DNA from: Pontibacillus chungwhensis | GTDB taxonomy: Bacteria; Bacillota; Bacilli; Bacillales; BH030062 | NCBI RefSeq assembly: GCF_030166655.1 | Contig: NZ_CP126446.1 | Coordinates: 2,914,001 to 2,978,000 of the forward strand | Direction: 5' to 3' | Length of the DNA stretch: 64,000 bases | Shown here: positions 37,083 through 48,329 of the stretch, in pieces | How the letters are laid out: the number at the start of each line of letters is the position of its first letter | Numbering within the stretch: position 1 is the stretch's first letter | Translations under genes and position numbers: made by a program | The notes under the pieces: generated by a model | What the model saw: only the letters and a program-made list of their open reading frames with translations | The model's database searches: none | What the model was told of the DNA's origin: nothing

Positions 37083-38099
37083 TTAAGCTTTAGCTGGTAT
37101 ATAGAGGATCTGCCCAGCACTTACATCCTCGTCTCCTAAATTATTCACACGACTCAGGTGAGTTGGAGGTATTTTGTATTTATGGGCAATCGAGCCTAAT
37201 GTATCATCTTCTTGAACAATACACATTCTCATTTTGGCGTAGGATTCATCGTGACGCTCAAACATAGATGTTAGATAACGAGCATCCTGAGGCGCTTCTT
37301 CCTCACGACTTTCCTCTGAGGATTCTTCTGAAGACTCTTCAAACTCATAGCTTTCCATACTTTCCTCAGATTCCTCTTCATTTTCTTGAGCTTGCTCATC
37401 CACCTTGCCAAAGAATTCAGAAAGGGTCTGGGTTTGCTTATACTTCCAGCGACCGCCCTCTTGCTCTTCAAGCTCACCAGCATCCTTGGCATGATCTTGT
37501 TCCTCTACCTCAGCTACCACTTCTTCAACCTCTTCTTCGCGTGAATCCATCTCAAGAACTTCTTCCTCTTCCTCCTGATAGGTCACATCAAAGTTGAAAG
37601 GTTGGGTATCGACCTCTTCATACGACTCTTCTACCACTTCTTCATATCGTGATTCTTCACTCACTCCATGGATAGCGACGGTAGCATTTAATTTTAATTG
37701 ACCTTTCTCTGGTAGTTCGTAATCAAAAGAATCAATGCTTACAGTCACATCATCCATCGATTGAATCCGGCTTTTAGGAATCGAGATCTCAACCGGGAAC
37801 CGGTGATAGAATTCACTCACACCATCATCATGGATGTCTACATTCTCAATAGTCCGCTTAGAAGCATGATCCCGTAAGGAAAGTATTTGATTCTCCTCTT
37901 CTTCCCCTTCTTCAGAAGAGCGGAAATACTCACCACCAAGTTCGATGACACCCCTAATTGAAACGGTATCTCCATACTCCTGAATCGATATATCCGGCTC
38001 AAGAGAAATGCCCATAAACTCTTCTACTTCCTGTCCTCTTTTAAACCAAAGAGATTCATTTAAGTGAAAGCTAAACACGTTTTGTTCTTCATATGTCAA
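37083..38099 (-). CDS. spoVID: Stage VI sporulation protein D (SpoVID)
   Basis: A spore-coat morphogenetic protein that drives encasement of the forespore by coat layers together with SpoIVA and SafA. 338 residues: an N-terminal beta-rich SpoVID/SpoVIB-like domain (about 5-150, FSFHLNESLWFKRGQEVEEF), a long Glu/Ser-rich acidic middle (about 155-285), and a C-terminal LysM domain (about 290-336, IVQEDDTLGSIAHKYKIPPT). Shorter than the B. subtilis protein (about 575 residues) because the acidic middle is shorter. Confidence 0.92.
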   Translation of the reverse strand: MTYEEQNVFSFHLNESLWFKRGQEVEEFMGISLEPDISIQEYGDTVSIRGVIELGGEYFRSSEEGEEEENQILSLRDHASKRTIENVDIHDDGVSEFYHRFPVEISIPKSRIQSMDDVTVSIDSFDYELPEKGQLKLNATVAIHGVSEESRYEEVVEESYEEVDTQPFNFDVTYQEEEEEVLEMDSREEEVEEVVAEVEEQDHAKDAGELEEQEGGRWKYKQTQTLSEFFGKVDEQAQENEEESEESMESYEFEESSEESSEESREEEAPQDARYLTSMFERHDESYAKMRMCIVQEDDTLGSIAHKYKIPPTHLSRVNNLGDEDVSAGQILYIPAKA

Positions 38100-38205
38100 G
38101 CGCTTCTCCTCCCTTCAATGTACACGCATGACCTTTCGAGCGCCTATGTCATTCTAGATATATGAGAGGGAAGAAAAAATTATGCCTAATCGCGCTTTTA
38201 CAGAG

Positions 38206-38246
38206 AAAAACCCCCTCATCCTAATACATGATGAGGGGGTCGATTT
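38206..38246 (-). terminator. Intrinsic terminator after hemL
   Basis: ACCCCCTCATC/GATGAGGGGGT stem with a nine-base loop, followed by an A-rich tract on the plus strand (U run on the minus). Ends the hemAXCDBL operon. Confidence 0.9.
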
Positions 38247-38251
38247 TATGC

Positions 38252-39538
38252 CTATAATGAAGCAAAAGCTTTCTTCGTTGCTTCGATTGTTTTCTCAATA
38301 TCTTCATCGGTGTGCTTCGTGGATAAGAACATCCCTTCAAATTGGGAAGGAGGTAAATAGATGCCTTCTTCAATCATCGCACGGTAATACTGAGCGAAAC
38401 GATCTGTGTTTGATTTCTTCGCCGTATCGTAATTGGTAACCTCTCCCTCATTAAAGAAGAAAGCGACCATCGAACCTGCGCGGTTGACCGTAAGAGGAAT
38501 GTTATAAGCTTCCGCAGCCTCTTCAAACCCTTCTACTAAACGATCTACCTTCTTATTAATTTCCTGATAAGAGGTTTCTGTTAACGCATTTAATGTTTCA
38601 AAACCTGCTGCCATAGCAAGAGGGTTTCCTGATAATGTACCCGCTTGATAAATCGGACCAGTCGGCGCAATCATCTCCATGATTTCTTTCTTACCGCCAT
38701 AGGCGCCTACAGGCAGGCCTCCACCAATTACTTTTCCAAGACAAGTTAAATCAGGTGTCACACCATAGTACCCTTGGGCACAGTTATAATCCACGCGGAA
38801 CCCTGTCATCACTTCATCAAAGATTAGCAAGGAACCATGGTCTTCTGTAATCGTTCTAAGCTCTTGCAGGAACCCTTCATTAGGAGGGACTACACCCATA
38901 TTTCCGGAGACCGGTTCAACAATAACACCGGCAATATCATCACCGAATTCGTTAAAAGCATAGCGAAGGCTCTCAACGTCATTGTAAGGGACCGTAATGG
39001 TGTTCTTAGCAATGCCTTCTGGAACGCCAGGAGAGTCTGGTAAACCAAGTGTCGCCACTCCAGATCCTGCTTTAATCAGCAAGGAATCCCCGTGTCCATG
39101 ATAGTTTCCTTCGAATTTAAGGATTTTATTTTTACCTGTATAGCCTCTGGCTAAACGAAGAGCACTCATAGTAGCCTCTGTTCCAGAGTTCACCATACGC
39201 ACCATTTCAATAGACGGTACACGGTCAATAACGAGTTCTGCCAAGTCATTTTCAAGCTTAGTAGGGGCTCCGAAACTTGTCCCAAGATCAGTGATCTCTT
39301 TTAATCTTGAAACCACGTTCTCATCGGCGTGGCCTAAGATTAATGGACCGTAACTAAGGACATAATCAATGTACTCATTGCCATCAATATCGTAGATTTT
39401 AGAGCCTTTCCCCTTTTCCATGAAGATTGGATCCATGCCAACTGATTTAGAGGCACGGACTGGGGAATTGACTCCACCCGGCATATACTGCACGGCCTTC
39501 TGGTATGCTTCCTTCGATTGATTCATCTCACGCATCAT
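38252..39538 (-). CDS. hemL: Glutamate-1-semialdehyde 2,1-aminomutase
   Basis: PLP enzyme converting glutamate-1-semialdehyde to 5-aminolevulinate. 428 residues. The PMP/PLP motif is [10 protein letters not shown] early on, the aspartate in [13 protein letters not shown] binds the pyridine nitrogen, and the Schiff-base lysine lies in [20 protein letters not shown]. Last gene of the haem operon, before the terminator. The first ATG (after AAGGAG) is used. Confidence 0.98.
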   Translation of the reverse strand: MMREMNQSKEAYQKAVQYMPGGVNSPVRASKSVGMDPIFMEKGKGSKIYDIDGNEYIDYVLSYGPLILGHADENVVSRLKEITDLGTSFGAPTKLENDLAELVIDRVPSIEMVRMVNSGTEATMSALRLARGYTGKNKILKFEGNYHGHGDSLLIKAGSGVATLGLPDSPGVPEGIAKNTITVPYNDVESLRYAFNEFGDDIAGVIVEPVSGNMGVVPPNEGFLQELRTITEDHGSLLIFDEVMTGFRVDYNCAQGYYGVTPDLTCLGKVIGGGLPVGAYGGKKEIMEMIAPTGPIYQAGTLSGNPLAMAAGFETLNALTETSYQEINKKVDRLVEGFEEAAEAYNIPLTVNRAGSMVAFFFNEGEVTNYDTAKKSNTDRFAQYYRAMIEEGIYLPPSQFEGMFLSTKHTDEDIEKTIEATKKAFASL

Positions 39539-39556
39539 GACAACTCCTTTTTCGAT

Positions 39557-40537
39557 TTATGATTCAGACAAGTAACGAGCAACGTCTTTAGCAAAATACG
39601 TAATAATTAAATCTGCTCCTGCTCGTTTCATTGATGTTAACTTTTCTAGTACGATTTCTTTTTCATTGACCCAACCATTCTGTGCAGCCGCTTTAATCAT
39701 GGAATATTCTCCACTTACGTTATAGGCCACTACAGGTAAAGGATAGCGGTCCTTTACTTCTCTCATGATATCCAAATAGGCAAGCGCTGGCTTCACAATA
39801 AGGAAGTCTGCTCCTTCTTCCACATCAGACTGAGCCTCACGAATGGCCTCAAGACGATTAGCGGGATCCATTTGGTACGCACGACGATCGCCAAATTGAG
39901 GCGAGCTATGAGCCGCATCACGGAACGGTCCGTAAAATGAAGAAGCATATTTCACTGCATAAGACATAATAGGTGTATTTACGAATCCAGCTTCATCTAA
40001 TCCGCGGCGAATGGCAGCAACAAATCCATCCATCATATTAGAAGGAGCAATGATATCTGCGCCAGCTTTCGCTTGACTCACTGCCGTTTCTACAATTAGT
40101 TCAAGAGATTCATCATTCACAATTTCTCCATCACGCACGACACCGCAATGTCCGTGGTCTGTGTACTGGCAAAGACATGTATCCGCTACAACCGTTAAAC
40201 TTGGCACATCTTCTTTGACCTGACGGATCGCTTTTTGAACAATGCCTGTTTCGCAATAGGCTTGTGAGCCTGTCTCATCTTTTTCATGGGGTACCCCAAA
40301 AAGAATGACAGAACGAATGCCTAAGTCTTCTAATTCTTGCATCTCAGCCGTTAAATAATCCAGGGAAACTTGATACACACCTGGCATCGAGGATACTTCA
40401 TTCTTTATGTTTTCCCCTTCTACTACAAATATCGGAAAAATTAAATCCTCTTTATTTAAATGGGTCTCACGTACTAATGAACGCATGGATTCAGTTGTAC
40501 GAAGACGACGATGACGTTTAAACTGTAAGTCTTTCAT
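39557..40537 (-). CDS. hemB: Delta-aminolevulinic acid dehydratase (porphobilinogen synthase)
   Basis: Condenses two ALA to porphobilinogen. 326 residues. Zinc cysteines in [17 protein letters not shown], the active-site lysines in [15 protein letters not shown] and [11 protein letters not shown]. Start overlaps the hemD stop by one base (TAATG), indicating coupling. Typical of the Bacillaceae zinc-type enzyme. Confidence 0.98.
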   Translation of the reverse strand: MKDLQFKRHRRLRTTESMRSLVRETHLNKEDLIFPIFVVEGENIKNEVSSMPGVYQVSLDYLTAEMQELEDLGIRSVILFGVPHEKDETGSQAYCETGIVQKAIRQVKEDVPSLTVVADTCLCQYTDHGHCGVVRDGEIVNDESLELIVETAVSQAKAGADIIAPSNMMDGFVAAIRRGLDEAGFVNTPIMSYAVKYASSFYGPFRDAAHSSPQFGDRRAYQMDPANRLEAIREAQSDVEEGADFLIVKPALAYLDIMREVKDRYPLPVVAYNVSGEYSMIKAAAQNGWVNEKEIVLEKLTSMKRAGADLIITYFAKDVARYLSES

Positions 40538-41316
40538 TAATCATCTATTCCTTTCTCATGAAAATATCTCTCTAGCGCTTCACACATGCCCTCCACCGTT
40601 TGATGCTCGGGTACGCATCGCCGAGTAAACCCAGCTTGTTCAGCTTCCTTCTCTGTAGTGGAACCAATACACAGGCACAATGTCGAGCGCACATGCTCGA
40701 ACAAGGAAGGTTTAAGAAGTTGGGTAAAAGCTTGTACAGTTGAAGGGCTCGTAAAGGTTAAGGCATCTAATTGATTGTTTTGTATTGCTTTATTTAAAGC
40801 CTCTTCCATTTTAACATTTACACGCGTCTCATACATAATTGCTGTTTCTACATCATAGTAGGGTTGAATGATCTCAACGACCTTCTGACGGGCTAAATTA
40901 CCCTGAACAACTAAAACTGGTCCACTGCCCTTTTCTTGTAAGAAAGCCGCACCGAGCGCTTCCCCTGTATATGTATCAGGCATGAAATGGGGACTCAGAT
41001 CATAATCAGCTAATGCCTTGGCTGTTTTCATTCCTACTGTCGCAATCTGCTTATCTTTAAAGGCATGCTTTGGAATATGGTAACGCTCACATAACTCCAT
41101 AAAAAAATGAACGCCGTTCGAACTCGTAAATAGAAGCCAGTTAAACGTGTGTAGGCGCTCTAATACTCTTCTATTCTCCTCAGAGGGAACACTTGTAAAA
41201 TAAAGAAGCGGAATTTCGATTGAAATCCCGCTCTTTTGTTCAATACACCTTGTAAAAGAAGCCGCTTGCTCCGAAGCTCGTGTTACAAGAATCTTTCTCC
41301 CTTTTAAAGGATCCAT
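40537..41316 (-). CDS. hemD: Uroporphyrinogen-III synthase
   Basis: Cyclises hydroxymethylbilane to uroporphyrinogen III. 259 residues with two alternating domains; conserved stretches [13 protein letters not shown] (about residues 60-72) and [12 protein letters not shown] (about 170-181) match HemD's TSxNxV patterns. This family is poorly conserved; position between hemC and hemB secures the call. Overlaps both neighbours by one base. Confidence 0.93.
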   Translation of the reverse strand: MDPLKGRKILVTRASEQAASFTRCIEQKSGISIEIPLLYFTSVPSEENRRVLERLHTFNWLLFTSSNGVHFFMELCERYHIPKHAFKDKQIATVGMKTAKALADYDLSPHFMPDTYTGEALGAAFLQEKGSGPVLVVQGNLARQKVVEIIQPYYDVETAIMYETRVNVKMEEALNKAIQNNQLDALTFTSPSTVQAFTQLLKPSLFEHVRSTLCLCIGSTTEKEAEQAGFTRRCVPEHQTVEGMCEALERYFHEKGIDD

Positions 41317-42245
41317 TACTGATCGAGCTCTTCTCTTACAGTCTCAATAATCTCCGCTCCACCGCGGGCTTTGATCTTATCTGCTGCTTCTCGCCCAACT
41401 TCATAAGGGTCCTGACCGCGAACTTCTTCTTTTAGGATCGTTTCCCCATCTGGAGTACCGACCATAGCCGTTAGGATAATGTCGTCTCCTTCTAAGTAAG
41501 CGTAACCGCCAATCGGAACCTGGCAGCCCCCATTTAATAAATCTAAGAAAGTACGCTCAGCCATAACCGTACGGTGAGTATAAGCGTGATTCAGCTGATC
41601 CATTAGATCACGGATTTCCTGATCGTCTTCCCGGCATTCAATCGCAAGTGCCCCTTGGCCAACAGCCGGCACACAAACATCTGGCTCTAAATATTCAGTG
41701 ATGACATCATCAGACCAACCCATACGTTTAAGACCTGCTGTAGCAAGGACGATCGCATCGAAATCTTCTTCTTTTAACTTACGTAGTCGCGTATCAATAT
41801 TGCCTCGAATGGACTTGATCTGTAAGTCGGGTCTTGCTGCTAGCACTTGGGCAGCACGACGCAGACTACTTGTCCCAACTATTGACCCTTCAGGAAGATC
41901 GCGAAAGGCTACATTATCATTGGCGATATAAGCATCACGGTGGTCTTCACGAATCGGGATACATCCAATCGTTAGCCCTTCAGGCGTTTCAGCTGGCATG
42001 TCCTTCATACTGTGAACAGCCATATCAATTTCTTTGTCATACATAGCTTGCTCAATTTCTTTAACAAATAAGCCTTTGCCACCGACCTTAGAGAGGGTAA
42101 CGTCTAAGATTTGGTCCCCTTTGGTCACAATCTTTTTCACTTCGTATTCATTTTCTGGTGCAATCTCTTTTAATTTCTCAATAACCCAATCGGTCTGGGT
42201 TAAAGCCAATTGGCTCTTTCTGCTTCCGATTACGATTTTGCGCAT
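41316..42245 (-). CDS. hemC: Porphobilinogen deaminase (hydroxymethylbilane synthase)
   Basis: Polymerises four porphobilinogens. 309 residues from [18 protein letters not shown], chosen because AGGAGGAACTGTT precedes that ATG; a seven-codon upward extension is not needed. The cofactor cysteine is in [13 protein letters not shown], and [14 protein letters not shown] is the substrate-binding signature. Coupled to hemD by TAATG overlap. Confidence 0.98.
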   Translation of the reverse strand: MRKIVIGSRKSQLALTQTDWVIEKLKEIAPENEYEVKKIVTKGDQILDVTLSKVGGKGLFVKEIEQAMYDKEIDMAVHSMKDMPAETPEGLTIGCIPIREDHRDAYIANDNVAFRDLPEGSIVGTSSLRRAAQVLAARPDLQIKSIRGNIDTRLRKLKEEDFDAIVLATAGLKRMGWSDDVITEYLEPDVCVPAVGQGALAIECREDDQEIRDLMDQLNHAYTHRTVMAERTFLDLLNGGCQVPIGGYAYLEGDDIILTAMVGTPDGETILKEEVRGQDPYEVGREAADKIKARGGAEIIETVREELDQ

Positions 42246-42266
42246 AACAGTTCCTCCTGACAACAT

Positions 42267-43085
42267 TTAAAAGTGAAAATTTGATAGGGAGCTAAACAAG
42301 AAGAAATTCACTAATAAGAATAGAAAAGCTCCTGTGTTATAAAAAGCCATCGTTCGGCCTTGATACCCTTTTACAACTCGAAGGAATAAATAGACAAGAT
42401 AAATAAGTAACATCACAAACGAACCTAATGTTTTAGAATCATACCAGTAGAATTCGTCCCCTGACGTATATCCCCATACGAGCCCTAGAATAATAGCTAT
42501 TAATAAGAGCGGCACTCCAAGTATAACAGCTACATAAGAAAACGTATCCAGTTTCCCTAAATCACCTAAGCGTAGCAATCTTTTATTCCACTTCTTTTCC
42601 TTGAGCAGTCGATATTGTAATAAGTACATGAATGAGAAAATACAAGAAAATGTAAAAAATCCATAGGAGATGATCGCTAACGTAATGTGCGTTGCCAACA
42701 ACTCGCTAACCAACCGCATCGCCTTTTCCGTAGCGTCATACTGAGCCCGGGTAAAGATATGAAGCATCATCATAAAGAACCCTAATACATTCGTGAAGAA
42801 GATAAAGAAATCAACCCGAAAGAGGCGATTCAGTATAAGTGAAAAGGTCACTAAGATCCATGCGTAAAAGTATAAGCCATCATAGATGGTCACAATTGGA
42901 AAATGGGATTCTAATAACGTTTGTCCTAATAAAAAAAAGGTTTGTAAAACCCAAACCATAGAAAGTAACCAGAAGGCAGCGCGGTTTGCCTTCCGGTTAT
43001 TTTGAATAAAATCTATAAAATACCCGATTAAACTCAGGCAATATATCACAATAATTAGTTCATATAACCATTTAAGATCGAACAT
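42267..43085 (-). CDS. hemX: HemX membrane protein (cytochrome c assembly-like)
   Basis: 272 residues with about eight transmembrane segments. In B. subtilis HemX negatively affects the level of HemA (glutamyl-tRNA reductase). It belongs to the CcsA/CcmC-type family, with a WGYTSGDEFYWYDSKTLGSF stretch like the WWD-related loop. Position between hemA and hemC is the standard one. Confidence 0.92.
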   Translation of the reverse strand: MFDLKWLYELIIVIYCLSLIGYFIDFIQNNRKANRAAFWLLSMVWVLQTFFLLGQTLLESHFPIVTIYDGLYFYAWILVTFSLILNRLFRVDFFIFFTNVLGFFMMMLHIFTRAQYDATEKAMRLVSELLATHITLAIISYGFFTFSCIFSFMYLLQYRLLKEKKWNKRLLRLGDLGKLDTFSYVAVILGVPLLLIAIILGLVWGYTSGDEFYWYDSKTLGSFVMLLIYLVYLFLRVVKGYQGRTMAFYNTGAFLFLLVNFFLFSSLSNFHF

Positions 43086-43100
43086 AAGGAAATTCCTCTC

Positions 43101-44471
43101 CTAAGAATTAGCTACATTCGATGCTGGTTGAAAGGATAATTTCCCGTCAGTTTCAAGGATGGCTTGTCTGTTTTTCTCATTTTGCTTTTGAATTTCTTGC
43201 TGAACTTCCTCTTCAATACCAAAGATTTGCATGAACATATCAAGGTTCTGATCAGCATTAGGCTGAGCTGAATATTCTTTGGCCTGCAAAATAGGCTGTT
43301 TAAGCATTTGGTTAATAATACTTTTTGTATGCTTACTTAAAACCTTCTTTTCTCTCTCTGTTAAATCAGGCATTTTCCGTTCGATACTCTTCATCGTATC
43401 TGCCTGAATGGTAAGAGCCTTCTGACGAAGAGCTGAGATTACAGGGACAACCCCTAGCGTCTGTAGCCATTCTTTGAATTCTACGATTTCGCCCTCAATC
43501 ATCACTTCAATCGCTTCAGCTGCCTCTTTACGAGCTTCCAAGTTCGCATCCACAATTCCTTGAAGGTCGTCGATATCATAAAGGAACACGCTATCCAATT
43601 CATCAATAGCTGGATCTAGATCACGAGGGACTGCGATATCAACAAGGAATAACGGAAGTCCTTTCCGTTTCTTATGAGCCGCTTCTAAATGATGCTTGGT
43701 TAACACATAGTCACTTGCTCCTGTTGAGCTAATTAGAATATCTGCCTTTTCTAGCACACTGTTTAGCTCACTCATAGGCTTTGCTTCCCCGCGGAATTGT
43801 CCGGCCAGCTGCTCCGCCTTTTCAAATGTGCGGTTCATAACCGTGACTTGTTTCACTCCAGAACCATGAAGGTTCTTCGCAGCGAGCTCGCCCATTTTTC
43901 CAGCACCTAAAATCACAACATGTTTATTCATTAAGTCGCCAAAGATCTTCTTAGCGAGCTCGACAGCCGCGTAACTAACAGATACAGCGTTTTCCCCAAT
44001 CTCTGTCTCATTATGGGAACGTTTAGCAAGCGTTACAGCTTGCTTGAACAACTGATTAAAGATCGTCCCTGTTGTACCCGCTTCCTGCGCGCGTAAAAAG
44101 GCTTGTTTCATTTGGCCGAGGATTTGTGTTTCTCCTAGTACCATTGAATCCAAACCACATGTCACGCGATACAAGTGCTCAAGTGCTCCATCTGATTCAT
44201 AAATCGATAAGAAAGGTGAGAAGTCCTCTTTATCAATATTGAACCACTGGGATAGAAATTGTTTGATGTAATAACGACCTGTATGAAGTTGATCGACTAC
44301 CGCGTAAATCTCCGTACGATTACACGTAGAAATGATCACATTCTCTAGTACGCTTTTCTGTTGATTTAACGCTTCCATGGCTCTAGCCAATTCGTCTTCA
44401 GAGAAGGTTACTTTTTCACGTATTTCAACAGGGGCCGTTTTATAATTTAAACCTGCAACTAAAATATGCAC
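43101..44471 (-). CDS. hemA: Glutamyl-tRNA reductase
   Basis: First enzyme of haem synthesis from glutamyl-tRNA. 456 residues from a GTG ([20 protein letters not shown]) preceded by GGGGGTGAAG; the frame stays open 17 codons further upstream but that part does not match the family. The catalytic cysteine is in [20 protein letters not shown] site [17 protein letters not shown]. Head of the hemAXCDBL operon; a TATAAT box lies at 44535-44530 upstream. Confidence 0.96.
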   Translation of the reverse strand: MHILVAGLNYKTAPVEIREKVTFSEDELARAMEALNQQKSVLENVIISTCNRTEIYAVVDQLHTGRYYIKQFLSQWFNIDKEDFSPFLSIYESDGALEHLYRVTCGLDSMVLGETQILGQMKQAFLRAQEAGTTGTIFNQLFKQAVTLAKRSHNETEIGENAVSVSYAAVELAKKIFGDLMNKHVVILGAGKMGELAAKNLHGSGVKQVTVMNRTFEKAEQLAGQFRGEAKPMSELNSVLEKADILISSTGASDYVLTKHHLEAAHKKRKGLPLFLVDIAVPRDLDPAIDELDSVFLYDIDDLQGIVDANLEARKEAAEAIEVMIEGEIVEFKEWLQTLGVVPVISALRQKALTIQADTMKSIERKMPDLTEREKKVLSKHTKSIINQMLKQPILQAKEYSAQPNADQNLDMFMQIFGIEEEVQQEIQKQNEKNRQAILETDGKLSFQPASNVANS

Positions 44472-44706
44472 ACCTTCACCCCCAAAAAAACTCCAAAAAT
44501 CTACGTACATCTTTATACTCAATACTTTTATTATAACACGAGAACCAAAGTCTCAATTCATAAAAATGTGAACAGTTATTGAATCGTTATGATACGATAG
44601 GTCTATATAAACTGGTCGCAATTTGAAATAAATACCGTTAGTACCGTAACACAATGACCCTTAATAAGCAAGAAATGCAGGCTGTTTTAAGAGGAGGTAA
44701 ACCCTA

Positions 44707-45192
44707 GTGAAACGACAAAATACATTCAGTGGGCTGTTATTGATTGGGATTGGTTTTTACTTTCTTCTAAAAGAATTTCAGGTTCCATTCCTCACCCAAT
44801 TTTATTCTTGGCCTACCATTCTCATCATTATTGGTACCGCTTTGCTGCTTCATAGTTACATTGCATCCGAATACGAAACCTTATTCTCTGGAGGAGTCCT
44901 TTTCGGATTAGGAATCCACTTCCACGGATTACGCACCTATTCCTTCTGGATTGACCATTGGGGCGTTTTCCCTCTTATTATAGGACTATCTTTTTTAATA
45001 AGGTTTCAAAAGACACGAAAAGGGATCATCCCGGCTATTATTCTCATTACCCTATCTCTGTTCGTCCTATTCGTTGCGGATAAACCTGGCTGGTTCTACT
45101 GGATTAACGTTATCGTTCACTTCATTGAAACGTTCTGGCCGCTCCTTTTAGTCGGATTTGGTTTATATTTATTATGGTTTAAAAAGAAATAA
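44707..45192 (+). CDS. Multi-pass membrane protein (YsxD position, LiaF-like TM region)
   Basis: 161 residues, almost wholly hydrophobic: about six membrane segments, ending in FGLYLLWFKKK. GTG start behind AGGAGGTAAACCCTA. The repeated GLLLIGIGFYFLL and WPTILIIIGTALLL patterns resemble the transmembrane part of LiaF/LiaI-type stress proteins. It lies between hemA and ysxC (engB), where B. subtilis has ysxD; I think it is that gene but cannot prove it. Divergent from hemA. Function unknown. Confidence 0.7.
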   Translation: MKRQNTFSGLLLIGIGFYFLLKEFQVPFLTQFYSWPTILIIIGTALLLHSYIASEYETLFSGGVLFGLGIHFHGLRTYSFWIDHWGVFPLIIGLSFLIRFQKTRKGIIPAIILITLSLFVLFVADKPGWFYWINVIVHFIETFWPLLLVGFGLYLLWFKKK

Positions 45193-45216
45193 GTTATGCA
45201 ATTTTATAACCTATAA

Positions 45217-45252
45217 AAAAAAGTCCTCTGCTATTACGCAGAGGACTTTTTA
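45217..45252. terminator. Bidirectional terminator between membrane protein gene and engB
   Basis: AAGTCCTCTGC/GCAGAGGACTT stem with six-base loop, A-run before and T-run after, between converging genes. Confidence 0.92.
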
Positions 45253-45258
45253 GTTCAT

Positions 45259-45846
45259 TTACTTTTTAAGGTAAGGCTTGATAATGCCCCAGGCTTCGTC
45301 TTTCCCTTCACCTGTTTCTGATGAGAACGGAAGGAGGATGTCTTCTTCTTCCATCTCTAATACCTCAATGATGCGTTTTAATTGCTTGGCACGCTGACCT
45401 TTTTTGATTTTGTCTAACTTCGTTGCTACTACGGTCACTGGAAGCTCATAGTGTTTTAAGAAGTCATACATTAATTGATCATCTTCAGAAGGATCATGAC
45501 GAATGTCCACAATTAACATGGCCATACGCAAGCGTTCGCGGGTTGAGAAATACTCTTCCATCATCTTTCCCCACTTGGCTTTTTCTTTTTTCGAAACTTT
45601 GGCATACCCATAACCAGGCACATCTACGAACATAAAGGATTCGTTGATCTTATAGAAATTCAGCGTCTGGGTTTTACCTGGTTTCCCAGAGGTACGTGCT
45701 AATGCTTTTCGTTGAATCATTTTATTAATGAACGACGATTTCCCCACATTTGAACGTCCAGCCAGTGCGATTTCAGGCATAGGCTCTTCTGGGTATTGCT
45801 TTTGACTAACGGCGCTTATAACAAGTTCCGCCTGATTTACTTTCAT
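45259..45846 (-). CDS. engB: Ribosome biogenesis GTPase YsxC (EngB)
   Basis: Essential GTPase for 50S assembly. 195 residues. P-loop [15 protein letters not shown] at residues about 29-43, G3 [13 protein letters not shown]4 [11 protein letters not shown]. Lies three bases after lonA, the common lonA-engB operon in Bacillaceae. Normal length. Confidence 0.98.
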   Translation of the reverse strand: MKVNQAELVISAVSQKQYPEEPMPEIALAGRSNVGKSSFINKMIQRKALARTSGKPGKTQTLNFYKINESFMFVDVPGYGYAKVSKKEKAKWGKMMEEYFSTRERLRMAMLIVDIRHDPSEDDQLMYDFLKHYELPVTVVATKLDKIKKGQRAKQLKRIIEVLEMEEEDILLPFSSETGEGKDEAWGIIKPYLKK

Positions 45847-45849
45847 GAA

Positions 45850-48177
45850 TTATTTCTCCTCCACTAGTGCATGTTCTAACACTTGATCCAGATGAGTAAC
45901 AGGGATATAGGTTAGCCCTTCACGTACGCTCTCTGGAATATCTTCTAAATCTTTCTCATTTTCGGCTGGCATAATAACCGTCGTTAGCCCAGCGCGGTGA
46001 GCACTTAGCGATTTCTCTTTAAGGCCTCCGATTGGGAGCACTCGACCTCGTAGTGTGATTTCACCAGTCATCCCAACTTCTTTTTTGACGGGTCGATTCG
46101 TGAGTGCTGATACAAGAGCCGTTGCCATGGTAATACCAGCGGATGGACCATCTTTAGGAGTAGCTCCTTCTGGTACGTGAATGTGAATGTCATTCTTATC
46201 ATGGAATTCAGGGTCTATATCAAGTTCCTCGGCTCTAGAGCGAATATAACTAAAGGCTGCTTGAGCAGATTCTTTCATAACATCTCCCAGTTTCCCCGTA
46301 AGCGTTAACTTTCCTTTACCAGGGTAAAGGGAAACTTCTATCGCTAAGGTATCTCCACCAGCGGACGTATAAGCAAGTCCTGTAGCTGTTCCAATTTGAT
46401 CCTCTTTCTCAGCTTGACCATAACGGAACTTCGGCTTCCCTAGCAACTCTTCTAATTTCTTCTCCGTTACAACGACTCGCTTCTTATCTTCCGCTACCAC
46501 AATCTTGGCGGCTTTACGACAGACAGCAGCGATTTCCCGCTCTAAGCCACGCACTCCTGCTTCACGTGTATACTGACGGACTAACTTTAACAGACCTTCT
46601 TCTCTAAACTGTAGTTGACTTTTCTTCAGACCGTTTTCTTTCAACTGTTTCGGCAGTAAGTGTTCCTTCGCAATATGAAGCTTCTCCACTTCTGTATACC
46701 CTGCAATTGATATGACTTCCATACGGTCTAGTAAAGGACCCGGAATGGTCTGCATGTTGTTTGCTGTCGCAATAAAGAGGACGTTTGAAAGATCATACGT
46801 CTCTTCAATAAAGTGGTCACTAAACGTACTATTTTGTTCAGGATCAAGTACCTCCAGCATAGCAGAAGATGGGTCTCCACGAAAATCGCTTGCCATTTTA
46901 TCAATCTCATCCAATAAGAAAACAGGATTTACGGTTTCTGCCCGTTTCATCCCTTGAATAATTCGACCTGGCATCGCCCCTACATAGGTACGGCGGTGAC
47001 CACGAATTTCCGCTTCATCTCGAACGCCACCTAATGAAGCTCGAACGAAATTACGATCCATTGAACGAGCAATGGAACGAGCCAAGGATGTTTTCCCGAC
47101 CCCTGGTGGGCCTACTAAGCAAAGGATCGGCCCCTTTATACTGTTTGTCAGCTTTTGTACAGCCAGGTATTCAATAATTCGTTCTTTTACTTTCTCAAGT
47201 CCATAGTGATCGGCATCAAGAACTTCTTCCGCATGAGGAATATCCAGATTATCTTCTGTTTGTTCTGTCCAAGGAAGAGAAAGAATCCAATCAATATAAT
47301 TTCTAATAACAGAGCTTTCAGCCGAGCTGCTCGGAATCTTCTCGTAACGATCAAGTTCTTTCAGCGCTACTTTCTGAACACGTTCAGGTAGGTCTGCTTC
47401 TTCGAGCTTGGCTTTTAGCTCTTCCACTTCGCCAGACTTGCCATCTTTATCGCCAAGTTCTTTCTGAATAGCTTTCATTTGCTCTCTTAAATAATATTCT
47501 TTCTGAGTCCGTTCCATGGAACGCTTGACGCGTTGTCCAATTTTCTTCTCAAGCTGCATGACCTCTTTCTCATTATTAATCAGGTCAATAATATGCTCGA
47601 TTCGATCTGGTACATGGATCATTTCTAATACTTGTTGTTTATCTTTAATCTTCAAAGGAAGATGGGACGTTACAATATCCGCTAAGCGCCCGGGGATATC
47701 GATATCTTGTACAGATGAAAGCGTCTCGTCACTAACCTTCTTAGACACTTTTATGTACTGTTCGAATTGTTCAAGAAGTTTGCGCATAAGGGCTTGTTCT
47801 TCTAGACTTTCTCCGTGTGTTTCTTCCACTTCACGGACTTCCGCCATAAGCAGCTCTTCCTCTTCGTCGTCCGTTTGACTCACTAGCTCTGCACGGTATA
47901 AGCCTTCTACAAGAATTCGGATTGTACCGTTAGGAAGCTTAAGCATTTGCTTAATCTTTGCCATGGTACCCACTTGATATATATCATCCTTAGTCGGTTC
48001 ATCAATCTTCGTTTCTTTTTGCGCAGCTAGGAAAATAGTATGATCTTGAACCATCGCTTTCTCTACTGCGTTCACTGATTTATCTCGACCCACATCTAAA
48101 TGCATGACCATTGATGGATAAACTAAAAGTCCACGTAATGGAAGGAGGGGGATGTGAATAGTATTTTGATTCGTCAT
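45850..48177 (-). CDS. lonA: ATP-dependent protease LonA
   Basis: 775 residues from [16 protein letters not shown], preceded by GGAGGTGCAAGAA; the frame extends upstream but that stretch is non-homologous. N-terminal substrate-binding domain (about 10-205), AAA module with [17 protein letters not shown] and FLLDEIDKM, and C-terminal serine-lysine protease domain with catalytic serine in [15 protein letters not shown] and lysine in [13 protein letters not shown]. Degrades misfolded and regulatory proteins. Confidence 0.98.
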   Translation of the reverse strand: MTNQNTIHIPLLPLRGLLVYPSMVMHLDVGRDKSVNAVEKAMVQDHTIFLAAQKETKIDEPTKDDIYQVGTMAKIKQMLKLPNGTIRILVEGLYRAELVSQTDDEEEELLMAEVREVEETHGESLEEQALMRKLLEQFEQYIKVSKKVSDETLSSVQDIDIPGRLADIVTSHLPLKIKDKQQVLEMIHVPDRIEHIIDLINNEKEVMQLEKKIGQRVKRSMERTQKEYYLREQMKAIQKELGDKDGKSGEVEELKAKLEEADLPERVQKVALKELDRYEKIPSSSAESSVIRNYIDWILSLPWTEQTEDNLDIPHAEEVLDADHYGLEKVKERIIEYLAVQKLTNSIKGPILCLVGPPGVGKTSLARSIARSMDRNFVRASLGGVRDEAEIRGHRRTYVGAMPGRIIQGMKRAETVNPVFLLDEIDKMASDFRGDPSSAMLEVLDPEQNSTFSDHFIEETYDLSNVLFIATANNMQTIPGPLLDRMEVISIAGYTEVEKLHIAKEHLLPKQLKENGLKKSQLQFREEGLLKLVRQYTREAGVRGLEREIAAVCRKAAKIVVAEDKKRVVVTEKKLEELLGKPKFRYGQAEKEDQIGTATGLAYTSAGGDTLAIEVSLYPGKGKLTLTGKLGDVMKESAQAAFSYIRSRAEELDIDPEFHDKNDIHIHVPEGATPKDGPSAGITMATALVSALTNRPVKKEVGMTGEITLRGRVLPIGGLKEKSLSAHRAGLTTVIMPAENEKDLEDIPESVREGLTYIPVTHLDQVLEHALVEEK

Positions 48178-48329
48178 ATTTCTTGCACCTCCATGAATTT
48201 CCATAATAGAAAAAGAGAAAAGAGAGCCTGTCAAATAGACAATGCTCTAATCCTCAACAAAGTTATGGTTCTTTAAAAGTATAATGAAAACCAATTTCTT
48301 TGTAAAATGTTTCATTTGGCCGATTGGTT

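Noticed and set aside
44523-44560. PerR-type operator before hemA
   Set aside because: TTATAATAAAAG matches only half of the PerR box and is explained by the -10 box.
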